Source: Oscillospiraceae bacterium (GTDB taxonomy: Bacteria; Bacillota; Clostridia; Oscillospirales; Oscillospiraceae). From it: a stretch of DNA of 47,011 nucleotides. The stretch is from positions 1-47,011 of the forward strand of contig JAETPK010000008.1 of the NCBI GenBank assembly GCA_021771265.1. Direction: 5' to 3'. Shown one piece after another: positions 16,513 through 24,275 of the stretch. Each line of letters opens with the position of its first letter. Positions within the stretch are counted from its first letter, which is position 1. The position numbers and the translations under genes are program-made. The notes under the pieces are model-generated. The model did no database searches. It had not been told where the DNA came from and was given only the letters and a program-made list of their open reading frames with translations.

Positions 16513-17428
16513 TTGCGGCACCTCCTTTCTTGACGGGCTTGCTGAAGTACTTGCCCTTCCAATAGGGAATGGACAGGAACAGCGCCACGATCAGGGAGGT
16601 GATGAGCTTCATGTCGTCGCCGTTCATACCCAGCCAGATGACCAGGGAGTACACGGCGTAATAAATGACGGAGCCAAATACCACGCTCAAAAGGCGCAGG
16701 GCAAAATTGATGAAGAGCTTGCCAAACACCACGTCGCCGATGATGACGGCCGCCAGACCGATGACGATGGCGCCGCGGCCCATGCTGACGTCGGCAAAGC
16801 CCTGGTACTGGCTCAACAGGGCAGAGGACAGGGCCACCAGACCGTTGGAGAGCATCAGCCCCAGTACCGTGGTGAAGTTGGTGTTGATGCCCTGGGCCCG
16901 GCTCATGGCGGAGTTGGAGCCGGTGGAGCGGAGGGAGCAGCCCAGCTCTGTACCGAAGAACCAGTACAGCGCGGCAATAAGCAGGATGCACACGACGCCC
17001 ACCACCAGGATAGGGTTCTCTGTGGACAGGACCCGCACATTTCGGGAGGACACCAAAAGGCGGTAGTTATTGGCGTTGATGGGCTGGTTGGCCTTGCCCA
17101 TGATCCGCAGGTTCACGGAGTACAGGGCCAGCTGGGTCAGGATGCCGGACAAAATGGCGGGAATGCCGCAGGCGGTGTGCAGCAGGCCTGTGGCCAGGCC
17201 CGCCAGCATGCCGGCGGCGAAGGAGGCCAGCAGCGCGGCGGGAATGGACCAGCCGGCCATGGTCAGCATGATGAACACGGCGCCGCCGGTGCACATGGTG
17301 CCGTCCACCGTCAGATCCGCCACATCCAGAATGCGGTAGGTGATGTAAACGCCGATGGCCATGATGCCCCAAATAAAGCCCTGTGAGACCGCGCCTGGGA
17401 GCGAATTGAGAAGTGCGATTGGATTCAT
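16505..17428 (-). CDS. ABC transporter permease, distal Trp-like operon
   Basis: The 307-residue membrane protein has about nine hydrophobic segments and the family motif YRILDVADLTVDGTMCTGGA at about 30-49. It is paralogous to the permease of the proximal operon. GGGGGAA precedes the start. A long hairpin lies in the 105-base gap after the binding-protein gene. No FAH-family gene is inserted in this operon, unlike its neighbour. Confidence 0.88.
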   Translation of the reverse strand: MNPIALLNSLPGAVSQGFIWGIMAIGVYITYRILDVADLTVDGTMCTGGAVFIMLTMAGWSIPAALLASFAAGMLAGLATGLLHTACGIPAILSGILTQLALYSVNLRIMGKANQPINANNYRLLVSSRNVRVLSTENPILVVGVVCILLIAALYWFFGTELGCSLRSTGSNSAMSRAQGINTNFTTVLGLMLSNGLVALSSALLSQYQGFADVSMGRGAIVIGLAAVIIGDVVFGKLFINFALRLLSVVFGSVIYYAVYSLVIWLGMNGDDMKLITSLIVALFLSIPYWKGKYFSKPVKKGGAANA

Positions 17429-17476
17429 ATGATTCTTCCCCCAAAAGTGTAAATAAACGTCGATATTTTATCAAAG

Positions 17477-17509
17477 AGCAGCGGGAAAGGAAAGCACTTT
17501 CCCGCTGCT
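17477..17509 (-). other. intercistronic hairpin between binding protein and permease genes
   Basis: AGCAGCGGGAAAG (17477-17489) and CTTTCCCGCTGCT (17497-17509) pair exactly. No good U-tract follows, so it is more likely a partial terminator or mRNA-stabilising element that raises binding-protein yield relative to the membrane parts. Confidence 0.6.
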
Positions 17510-17533
17510 TTTCAAAAAGCCTGTCGAAAAAAC

Positions 17534-18523
17534 TCACCCAATGGCCACGTAATCGCTGGGGATAGTCACGCCCAGGTCCGCGCAGATATCCGCGTTGTAC
17601 TTCTTGGTGAACTGGGGGGCGTACTCGATGGGCATGGTGGAGATATCAGCCTCACCGGTGAGGACCTGTGCGGCCATCTCGCCGGTCTTGTAGCCAATGT
17701 CATAATAGCTGATGGACAGGGTGGCCACGCCGCAGCTGGCAACGATACCCTCCTCACCGGCCACTACGGGGATGCCGGCGGGGCGGCAGATGTTGTCGAT
17801 AATGCCGGTGTTGCTGGCTACCGTATTGTCCGTAGGGACGTAGATCACATCGGAAGCGGCCACGGCGCTCTCGGCGACGGCGGCCAGGTCGTTGGAGTCA
17901 GAGAAGGAATACAGGGTGGCGGTGCAGCCCAGCTTCTCCAGCTCGGCCTTCACCACATCCACCTGATACTGGCTGTTGGCCTCGGCGGAGCAGTAAATAA
18001 GACCCACGCTCTTGGCATCGGGGAACAGCTCCAGGATCATAGCGGCCTGCTGGTCCAAAGGAGCCAGGTCGGAGGTGCCGGAGATGTTGCCGCCCACGGT
18101 GCCGGAGAAGTTCTCAATGCCCAGGGCCACGCCGTACTCGGTGACGGAGGTGCCCAGGATGGGGATCTCGGTGGTGGCGGCGGCGGCAGCCTGCAGGGCA
18201 GGCGTAGCGTTGCACATGATCAGATCCACATCAGCGGCAATGAACTGGTTGACGATGGTGGAGCACATGGGAATGTCGTTGGAGGCATTCTGGTTGTCGA
18301 TCTTCACCTGGCCGGGGAGCTTTTCATTCAGAGCGTCAATAAATCCCTGGGTGGCGGCGTCCAGCGCGTCATGCTGGACCAGCTGGCAGATACCGACCTG
18401 ATAGGTCTCGGCGGGAGTTTCGGCAGGAGTCTCGGCAGGAGCCTCCTCTTTCTTGGCGCCGCAGGCGGCCAGGCTCACAACCATCACAGAGGCCATGGCC
18501 AGGGCAAGAAGTTTCTTTTTCAT
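17534..18523 (-). CDS. ABC transporter substrate-binding lipoprotein, distal Trp-like operon
   Basis: The precursor is 329 residues from the ATG at 18523; a GTG one codon earlier could also serve. The signal peptide ends in the lipobox LAAC with C21 as lipidation site, followed by a linker with APAETPAETPAET repeats. The mature part follows the TrpX-like (ABC_sub_bind) plan: YQVGICQLVQHDALDAATQGF, DLIMCNATPALQAAAAAT, GLIYCSAEANSQYQVDVV and ISYYDIGYKTGEMAAQVL. It would be anchored outside the membrane and bind an amino acid or related small molecule. The leader peptide upstream is rich in aromatic codons, so Tyr/Phe is a reasonable ligand guess (inference). Confidence 0.9.
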   Translation of the reverse strand: MKKKLLALAMASVMVVSLAACGAKKEEAPAETPAETPAETYQVGICQLVQHDALDAATQGFIDALNEKLPGQVKIDNQNASNDIPMCSTIVNQFIAADVDLIMCNATPALQAAAAATTEIPILGTSVTEYGVALGIENFSGTVGGNISGTSDLAPLDQQAAMILELFPDAKSVGLIYCSAEANSQYQVDVVKAELEKLGCTATLYSFSDSNDLAAVAESAVAASDVIYVPTDNTVASNTGIIDNICRPAGIPVVAGEEGIVASCGVATLSISYYDIGYKTGEMAAQVLTGEADISTMPIEYAPQFTKKYNADICADLGVTIPSDYVAIG

Positions 18524-18560
18524 CACAGTGCTCTCCTTCTTTTCATGGAAGTTAAATTAT

Positions 18561-18592
18561 AAAAAGCGGCTCTGTCCGAAGAACAGAGCCGC
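18561..18592 (-). terminator. leader (attenuator) terminator of the distal ABC operon
   Basis: GCGGCTCTGTTC (18592-18581) pairs with GGACAGAGCCGC (18577-18566) with one wobble, followed directly by TTTTT. It lies between the leader peptide stop and the binding-protein start, so it must be bypassed for operon expression. Confidence 0.88.
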
Positions 18593-18605
18593 CTTCCATA
18601 CATAG

Positions 18606-18725
18606 TTAGCAGGTGCGTCCTGTTTCAGCCGGACAGACGTGACGGATACGGCCCGCAAAGCGGACCTTGCTAAAGTAATAGGAACCCAGGGAGACAGACC
18701 GGGAAGCAAAGGAAATATGACGCAT
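18606..18725 (-). CDS. putative attenuation leader peptide (39 residues)
   Basis: A short frame starts with an ATG placed 8 bases after a near-perfect AAAGGAG and ends 13 bases before the attenuator terminator. The peptide has the run SYYFSKVRF: codons TAT-TAC-TTT at 18680-18672, with another TTT four codons later. Bases 18673-18665, just after the YYF codons, can pair with 18613-18606 at the peptide end. CGTCTGT (18639-18633) can pair with ACAGGACG (18623-18616), which can alternatively pair partly with the 5' arm of the terminator. This is the layout of ribosome-mediated attenuation sensing Tyr/Phe. Translation has not been shown, and the peptide matches nothing I recognise. Confidence 0.6.
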   Translation of the reverse strand: MRHISFASRSVSLGSYYFSKVRFAGRIRHVCPAETGRTC

Positions 18726-18772
18726 GACCGGGACTCCTTTCCGCCAGTTCCGCTGAACATTGGTACTTTTAC

Positions 18773-18801
18773 AACATACAGCTTTAAACAAATAAAGTCA
18801 A
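18773..18801 (-). promoter_or_regulatory. sigma-70-type promoter of the distal ABC operon leader
   Basis: On the minus strand: TTGACT (18801-18796), 17-base spacer, TATGTT (18778-18773). The transcript would start about 40 bases before the leader peptide. Confidence 0.6.
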
Positions 18802-18859
18802 TGGCTATTTTCAACAAAATCCGCATGATATTTTTCAAAAACTGTTAAAAAAGCCGGCG

Positions 18860-18888
18860 TTGACAATTGAAATGCGGGGTGATATATT
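18860..18888 (+). promoter_or_regulatory. sigma-70-type promoter of pyrG
   Basis: Perfect TTGACA (18860-18865), 17-base spacer, TATATT (18883-18888). It is divergent from the distal ABC operon. Confidence 0.8.
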
Positions 18889-19129
18889 GGGAAAGTATTT
18901 TGGCAACGCTTTGAGCAGCGGTTTGCGGCGTGAGCCGCAAAGCGAAAATCGAACAGACGAGCGACACCGCGGATCGCAGCTGAAAGTCCCGAAAGAGGCT
19001 GGGACTTTTAGCCGCAAAAATGGTCCGGCGGTGCTTTTTGTTTGCAAAAAACCGCCGAATCTGTCTATTTTGCGAGTACAGTCTCTTTTTGTGGGAAAGA
19101 TTCATGTGTGTAAAGGCAAGGTGAGTGGA
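18889..19129 (+). other. long structured 5' leader of pyrG
   Basis: About 235 bases separate the promoter from the pyrG start. Three hairpins are visible: TTTGCGGC/GCCGCAAA (18922-18941), AAAGTCCC/GGGACTTT (18983-19008), and a bulged one whose outer arms are CGGCGGT (19026-19032) and ACCGCCG (19051-19057). No clear U-tract follows the last. The frame upstream of pyrG stays open through this region, but I see no reason to treat it as protein. Regulation by pyrimidines is plausible because many Gram-positive pyrG genes are attenuated in their leader. Confidence 0.5.
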
Positions 19130-20743
19130 ATGTCAACAAAATTCGTATTCGTCACAGGCGGCGTTGTGTCCGGCTTAGGCAAGGGCATTTGCGCGGCGTC
19201 CCTGGGCCGGCTGCTGAAGCAGCGGGGCGTCCGGGTCCGCAACCAGAAGTTCGACCCCTATATCAACGTGGACCCCGGCACCATGAGCCCCTACCAGCAT
19301 GGCGAGGTGTTCGTCACCGACGACGGCGCGGAAACGGACCTGGACCTGGGGCACTACGAGCGGTTCGTGGACGAGGACCTGTCCGGCAACAGCTCCATCT
19401 CCTCCGGCAAGATCTGGTGGTCCGTGCTGAACCGGGAGCGCCGAGGCGACTATCTGGGCGCCACGGTGCAGATCATTCCCCACATCACCAATGAAATTAA
19501 AAGCCGCATTTACGCCATGGCCAGTGAAGATGTGGATGTAGTCATTACGGAAATTGGCGGCACCGTGGGCGACATCGAGTCCCAGCCCTTTCTGGAGGCG
19601 ATCCGCCAGGTGGCCTCCGAGCGGCCCCACGGCGATGTGGTGTTTATCCATGTGCCTCTCGTCGTCCAGATCCCCGGCAGCGGTGAACTGAAGAGCAAGC
19701 CCACCCAGCACTCTGTGAAGGAGCTGCTCTCCCTGGGCATCCAGCCGGACATTCTGGTGTGCCGGTGCGACGCGCCCATTACGGAGGACATCCGCCGGAA
19801 GATCGCCCTGTTCTGCAATGTGGAGCCGGACTGCGTCATCCAGAACATCACCGCCGAGACCCTGTATGAGGTTCCCCTGCTGATGGCAAAGGAGGGCCTG
19901 GACGAGGTGGTGTGCCGGAAGCTGGGCCTCATCACCCACCAGCCGGATCTGCGGGAGTGGAGTGCCATGGTGAAGCGGGAGAAAAACGCCCGCAAGAAGG
20001 TGCGCATCGCCCTGGTGGGCAAATACACCCAGCTTCACGATGCCTACCTCTCCGTGGTGGAGTCCCTGAATCACGCCGGCACCGCCAACGACGCCGTGGT
20101 GGATATCCTGTGGGTGGATTCCGAGACGGTGACGGAGCAGAACGTCAAGGAGGTCCTGGCAGGTGTGTCCGGCGTACTGGTGCCCGGCGGCTTTGGCGAC
20201 CGGGGCATTGAGGGCATGGCCGTGGCCGCCCGGTACGCCCGGGAAAACGGCGTGCCGTATTTCGGCATCTGCCTGGGCATGCAGGTGGCGGTCATCGAAT
20301 TTGCCCGCAGCGTCCTGGGTTACGTGGACGCCACCTCATCCGAATTCTCCGAGACCACCCGCCATCCCGTCATCGACCTGATGCCCGACCAGGTGAACGT
20401 GACGGACAAGGGCGGAACCATGCGTCTGGGCAGGTATCCCTGCGTGCTGGCGGAGGGCTCCCGCAGCCGGGAGCTGTACGGCGCGGCGGAGATCTCTGAG
20501 CGCCACCGCCACCGGTTTGAGTTCAACAACGACTATCGGGAGCAGATGCAGGCGGCGGGCATGCTGCTGGCGGGCCTGTCCCCTGATGGACGCTTGGTGG
20601 AGATCGTGGAGATCCCCGCGCACCCCTGGTTCGTGGGCGCCCAGTTCCACCCGGAGTTTAAGAGCCGGCCGGATCGGCCTCACCCGCTGTTTTACGGCTT
20701 CGTAAAAGCATCCGTGGAGCGGATGGAGGAGAAGAACGCATAA
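19130..20743 (+). CDS. pyrG: CTP synthase (glutamine hydrolysing)
   Basis: The 537-residue enzyme makes CTP from UTP, ATP and glutamine. It starts with [19 protein letters not shown], the synthetase P-loop, followed by [20 protein letters not shown] class I glutamine amidotransferase domain follows from about residue 290, with FGICLGMQ carrying nucleophile C381 and a C-terminal FHPEF histidine. Length matches the family (about 535-545). The ATG at 19130 is chosen because the family N-terminus begins there; AAGGTGAG precedes it. Its last 77 bases form the first part of a 166-bp tandem repeat that continues past the stop codon. Confidence 0.97.
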   Translation: MSTKFVFVTGGVVSGLGKGICAASLGRLLKQRGVRVRNQKFDPYINVDPGTMSPYQHGEVFVTDDGAETDLDLGHYERFVDEDLSGNSSISSGKIWWSVLNRERRGDYLGATVQIIPHITNEIKSRIYAMASEDVDVVITEIGGTVGDIESQPFLEAIRQVASERPHGDVVFIHVPLVVQIPGSGELKSKPTQHSVKELLSLGIQPDILVCRCDAPITEDIRRKIALFCNVEPDCVIQNITAETLYEVPLLMAKEGLDEVVCRKLGLITHQPDLREWSAMVKREKNARKKVRIALVGKYTQLHDAYLSVVESLNHAGTANDAVVDILWVDSETVTEQNVKEVLAGVSGVLVPGGFGDRGIEGMAVAARYARENGVPYFGICLGMQVAVIEFARSVLGYVDATSSEFSETTRHPVIDLMPDQVNVTDKGGTMRLGRYPCVLAEGSRSRELYGAAEISERHRHRFEFNNDYREQMQAAGMLLAGLSPDGRLVEIVEIPAHPWFVGAQFHPEFKSRPDRPHPLFYGFVKASVERMEEKNA

Positions 20744-21073
20744 GAAGGCCGGCTCAGGCCATCTGCGGCGGTTGCCGCGGAAGCGGCGAGCCGGAGGGCC
20801 ATGGAAAAGGACAATTCCGAAGGAAATTGTCCGGCCGGATCGGCCTCACCCGCTGTTCTACGGCTTCATAAAAGCATCCGTGGAGCGGATGGAGGGGAAG
20901 AACGCATAAGAAGGCCGGCTCAGGCCATCTGCGGCGGTTGCCGCGGAAGCGGCGAGCCGGAGGGCCATGGAAAAGGACAATTCCGAAGGAAATTGTCCGG
21001 CCAGATCGGCCCCATCCGCTGTTCTACGGCTTCGTAAAAGCATCCGTGGCGCGGATGGAGGGGAAGAACGCAT
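20667..21073 (+). repeat. 166-bp tandem direct repeat, about 2.5 copies, seeded by the pyrG 3' end
   Basis: Copies begin at 20667, 20833 and 20999, exactly 166 bases apart; the third stops at about 21073. Each begins in the pyrG sequence for the C-terminus (FYGF...ASVERME-KNA). The first two continue through an intergenic part holding GGACAATT/AATTGTCC hairpins. Copy 1 is the true pyrG end; copies 2 and 3 are stranded coding fragments with a few substitutions, some of them changing the residue. Fills the pyrG-aminopeptidase gap. Confidence 0.92.
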
Positions 21074-21103
21074 CCGTGCGCTGACATAAGAGAGGAGCAT
21101 TTT

Positions 21104-22177
21104 GTGAACCATTTTAAGGAGATCGCTGCCCAGTTGGAGCGTCATGAGCTGGACGGCATGCTGCTGACGGGAGAAGCCAATCGCTTTTACGCCTCCGGCT
21201 TTCACTCCGCAGGTACTGACGGCGTGGCCCTGGTGACCCAGGGAAAGGCGTATTACTTTACGGATTCCCGCTATATCGAGGCCGCCGGACGCTACGTCCA
21301 GGGGGCGGAACTCCGGGAGGCCGGAGCGGGCCGGGGCTATGGCGCTCTGGTGGAGGAAGTGGTGGTGGAGCGGCATATCCGCCGCCTGGGCTTTGAGGAC
21401 GCCTATATGACCGTCCAGGACCATGAGCGGTATCGCAAGGCCCTGTCCTGCGACCTGGTGCCCGCCACGGACATCCTGTGGCGCCTGCGTTCCGTCAAGG
21501 ACGGAGAAGAGCTAGACGCCATGGTGGCCGCCCAGCGGATCGCGGAAAAGGCCCTGGAACAGATCCTGGGGGAGATCCGTCCCGGCGTGACGGAAAAGGA
21601 GATCGCCGCCCGGCTCCAGTATCTGATGCTGCACTACGGCGCGGAGAACATGTCCTTTGACCCCATCGTAGTCTCCGGCCCCAACGGCAGCCTGCCCCAC
21701 GGGGTCCCCGGGGAGCGGGTCATCCAAAGCGGCGAATTCGTCACCATGGATTTCGGCTGCATTTATCACGGCTACTGTTCCGATATGACCCGGACGGTGG
21801 CGGTGGGCTTTGCCACGGAGGAGATGCAGCGGGTGTACCACACGGTGCTCTCCGCCCAGGAGGCGGGCATCCGGGCCGCCCGGGCCGGTGTCACCGGCCG
21901 GGAGGTGGACGGCGCCGCCCGGGCCGTCATCACCGCGGCGGGGTATGGCAGCTATTTCGGGCACAGCTTCGGCCATGGCGTGGGCGTGGAGATCCATGAG
22001 GCGCCCAACGCCTCTCCCATGAACGAAAAGCCACTTCCGGCCGGCGCGGTCATCTCCGCGGAGCCGGGCATCTATCTGCCGGGAAAGCTGGGCGTGCGCA
22101 TTGAGGATGTGATATTGCTGACGGAGGAGGGCTGCAAGGACCTCACCAAGGCGCCCAAGGAGCTCATCATTCTGTGA
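21104..22177 (+). CDS. M24-family Xaa-Pro aminopeptidase
   Basis: The 357-residue metallopeptidase has a creatinase-like N-terminal domain (about 1-125) and a pita-bread catalytic domain. The five metal ligands are visible: D216 and D227 in MDFGCIYHGYCSDMTRT, the histidine of FGHSFGHGVGVEIHE, and two glutamates in SAEPGIYLPG and GVRIEDV. It removes N-terminal residues preceding proline in the cytoplasm. The start is GTG after AGAGGAG. Because the pyrG repeat array fills the space upstream, transcription may come from pyrG or from a promoter within the array. Confidence 0.93.
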   Translation: MNHFKEIAAQLERHELDGMLLTGEANRFYASGFHSAGTDGVALVTQGKAYYFTDSRYIEAAGRYVQGAELREAGAGRGYGALVEEVVVERHIRRLGFEDAYMTVQDHERYRKALSCDLVPATDILWRLRSVKDGEELDAMVAAQRIAEKALEQILGEIRPGVTEKEIAARLQYLMLHYGAENMSFDPIVVSGPNGSLPHGVPGERVIQSGEFVTMDFGCIYHGYCSDMTRTVAVGFATEEMQRVYHTVLSAQEAGIRAARAGVTGREVDGAARAVITAAGYGSYFGHSFGHGVGVEIHEAPNASPMNEKPLPAGAVISAEPGIYLPGKLGVRIEDVILLTEEGCKDLTKAPKELIIL

Positions 22178-22190
22178 GAGAAAAAATTTA

Positions 22191-22232
22191 CGGGACAGCA
22201 TGCGGAAGTAATCGTTTCCGCGTGCTGTCCCG
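22191..22232 (+). terminator. hairpin after the aminopeptidase gene
   Basis: CGGGACAGCATGCGGAA (22191-22207) pairs with TTCCGCGTGCTGTCCCG (22216-22232), one wobble. Only a weak T-stretch follows. Confidence 0.65.
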
Positions 22233-22246
22233 CCCTTTGACAGCGG

Positions 22247-22275
22247 TTGACAAAGCACCGCCGGGGCAGCATAAT
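22247..22275 (+). promoter_or_regulatory. sigma-70-type promoter of the pyrophosphatase gene
   Basis: Perfect TTGACA (22247-22252), 17-base spacer, CATAAT (22270-22275), 39 bases before the start codon. Confidence 0.7.
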
Positions 22276-22314
22276 CATACATAGAAGAATCCCGTTGTAA
22301 GGAGAACACGATCT

Positions 22315-23937
22315 ATGGATACCATTTATATTACCGGACACCGGAATCCCGACACGGACTCCATCGTTTCTTCCATGGCATACGCGGCGCTGAAAAACGC
22401 CCTGGGGGACCGGCAGTACCGTGCCGCCCGGCTGGGCCAGGTCAGCGACGAGACCCAGATGGTGCTGGACCGCTTCGGATTCCAGCCGCCCGCTCTCGTC
22501 ACGGACCTGCGGACCCAGGTGAAGGACCTGGATTACGACACGCCGCCCACGCTGTCTGCCGGCGCCACCATCAGCCGCGCCTGGCAGACCATGCAGGCCA
22601 ACAAGATCTCCGTCCTCCCTGTGGCCAACGAGGACGGCACGCTGTATGGCATGCTGTCCGCCGGCGACGTGGCCAACTACGACATGACCTCCGTCCGCAA
22701 TCCCCTGGTGGGGGAGCTGCCGGTCTACAATCTGCTGTCCGTGCTGGAAGGGAAGATCCTCAATGAGGGCGGCCAACTGAAGGATGTGGTTTCCGGCGAG
22801 ATCGCCGTGGCCCTGCCTGCCGGCCGGGAGAATCTGGAATTCTCCAATCCCAACAGCATCGTCATCTGCGGCGACCAGCCGGATATGATACGCCGGGCGT
22901 TGGAGCTGAATGTCAACTGTGTCATCGTCTGTCAGGCGGAGGTGGACCGGGAACTGCTGGAGGCGGAGACAGAGACCTGCATCATCTCCACCCCCTATGA
23001 CGCCTACCGTGCCATGCGCCTGATCTGGCACGCCATGCCCATCGGCCACATCTGCAAGAGCCGGGATCTGGTGTACTTCCACTTGGACGATTATCTGGAC
23101 GATGTGCAGGACACGGTGCTGGAAAGCCGCTTCCGCGCGTATCCCATCCTGGACGATGAGGAACGGGTGGTGGGCACTCTGGCCCGGTTCCACCTGCTGC
23201 GTCCCCGCCGCAAGCGGGTGGTGCTCATGGACCACAATGAGAAGGCCCAGTCTGTCCGGGGCCTGGAACAGGCGGAGATCCTGGAGATCGTGGACCATCA
23301 CCGCCTGGCGGACATCGAGACGAAAAACCCCATTTACGTCCGCAACGAGCCTGTGGGCAGCACCACTACCATCGTGGCGGATATGTACCAGGAGAAGGGC
23401 CTTATGCCCACGGCCAAGATGGCGGGCCTCATGGCCGCGGCCATCGTGTCCGACACGGTCATGTTCAAGTCGCCTACCTGCACGAAGCGGGATGTCGATA
23501 TCGCCCAGCGGATGGCCCGCATTGCCAACGTCTCCCTGGAGGAACTGGGAAAGGATATCTTCTCCGCCACCTGCGGGGACGACAAGACTGTGGAAGCCAT
23601 GCTGAACACGGACTATAAGGAGTTCCACATCGCCGGCCACAATCTGGCGGTGAGCCAGATCACCTGCATGGATTCCGACCGTCTCATCGCCCGAAAGGAC
23701 GAGTTTTTGACGGCCATGGAAAAGGTCCGCCGGCAGAAGGAGCTGAATATCGTGGCCCTCATGATCACGGATGTGCTGCTGGAAGGCACGCAGCTGCTGT
23801 TTGAGGGGGACGAGGAGTCTATCTGCCAGGCCTTCAACATCAAGCCCGAGGAGGCCAGCGGCAACGTGGTGTTCCTGCCGAAGATCATGTCCCGGAAGAA
23901 GCAGATCATCCCCATGCTGTCGGCATTGTGGGGTTAA
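22315..23937 (+). CDS. ppaC: CBS-domain manganese-dependent inorganic pyrophosphatase (family II)
   Basis: The 540-residue cytoplasmic enzyme hydrolyses pyrophosphate. The catalytic DHH-type core is split: ITGHRNPDTDS at the N-terminus (H9, D13, D15 as metal ligands), then, after a regulatory insert, VLMDHNEKAQS and EIVDHHRLADIE. The insert has a CBS motif, a DRTGG-like domain and a second CBS motif, which in studied members bind adenine nucleotides to inhibit or activate. The C-terminal DHHA2 domain ends with RKKQIIPML, the usual substrate-binding end. Length fits the DRTGG-containing subclass. It has its own promoter and terminator, a single-gene unit. Confidence 0.93.
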   Translation: MDTIYITGHRNPDTDSIVSSMAYAALKNALGDRQYRAARLGQVSDETQMVLDRFGFQPPALVTDLRTQVKDLDYDTPPTLSAGATISRAWQTMQANKISVLPVANEDGTLYGMLSAGDVANYDMTSVRNPLVGELPVYNLLSVLEGKILNEGGQLKDVVSGEIAVALPAGRENLEFSNPNSIVICGDQPDMIRRALELNVNCVIVCQAEVDRELLEAETETCIISTPYDAYRAMRLIWHAMPIGHICKSRDLVYFHLDDYLDDVQDTVLESRFRAYPILDDEERVVGTLARFHLLRPRRKRVVLMDHNEKAQSVRGLEQAEILEIVDHHRLADIETKNPIYVRNEPVGSTTTIVADMYQEKGLMPTAKMAGLMAAAIVSDTVMFKSPTCTKRDVDIAQRMARIANVSLEELGKDIFSATCGDDKTVEAMLNTDYKEFHIAGHNLAVSQITCMDSDRLIARKDEFLTAMEKVRRQKELNIVALMITDVLLEGTQLLFEGDEESICQAFNIKPEEASGNVVFLPKIMSRKKQIIPMLSALWG

Positions 23938-23968
23938 AATCCAGGGGGAGCAGGCTCCCCCTAGACGC

Positions 23969-24002
23969 AAAAGGGGCCAGGCCATTCGGCCTGGCCCCTT
24001 TT
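23969..24002 (+). terminator. intrinsic terminator of the pyrophosphatase gene
   Basis: AAAAGGGGCCAGGCC pairs with GGCCTGGCCCCTTTT around ATTC; the 3' arm carries the T-run. Confidence 0.88.
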
Positions 24003-24014
24003 GCTGCCCCTCGC

Positions 24015-24250
24015 ACCAGTGAACACGGTTCACTGGTGAACGCCGCCCAATGCGGCTGAGTCAATGTATTTTCGCCACGTACACGCCGCGGCGAAAATTA
24101 TAAAAAGCGAGCCGTTTATCGAGGAAGCGGCGCGATTGGCGGCCCAGAAAGGACCGGAAATCGCAAAGCCGCGTCGGTGGGCAGATGCGAAGCGTATCAA
24201 GTTATAGAAAATCCGACTGGGAAACCAGTCGGATTTTCTATTGCGATTTC
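24015..24250. repeat. gene-free stretch with nested inverted repeats
   Basis: Four dyads occur within 236 bases: ACCAGTGAAC/GTTCACTGGT (24015-24037), ATTTTCGCC/GGCGAAAAT (24068-24098), the 16-bp hairpin at 24205-24240, and GAAATCGCAA/TTGCGATTTC enclosing that hairpin. No coding frame is convincing. It may be a decayed miniature mobile element or a compound terminator region. Confidence 0.45.
24205..24240 (-). terminator. terminator of the GntR/ABC operon
   Basis: Perfect 16-bp stem (24205-24220 with 24225-24240), 35 bases after the permease stop codon on the minus strand. The 3' arm contains TTTTCTA. Confidence 0.65.
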
Positions 24251-24275
24251 GCACCGATGTCTCTCTAGGCGTGCT

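Noticed and set aside
18561-18760. Leader of the distal ABC operon as a T-box or known riboswitch (ykkC-like or c-di-GMP-I-like strings)
   Set aside because: Short resemblances (GGGTTCC, GGTCCG, GGACGCA) occur, but the TGGNACC element and the remaining conserved cores are missing, while a translated leader peptide explains the region better.
18889-18896. Reiterative-transcription start (G-run) for pyrG control
   Set aside because: The GGG lies directly after the -10 element, too close to be the transcription start.
18860-19129. N-terminal extension of CTP synthase through the leader
   Set aside because: The family N-terminus begins at 19130; the upstream part contains hairpins and has no conserved protein features.
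22072-24033. 653-codon minus-strand frame opposite the pyrophosphatase
   Set aside because: Antisense shadow; the plus strand has complete catalytic motifs, promoter and terminator.
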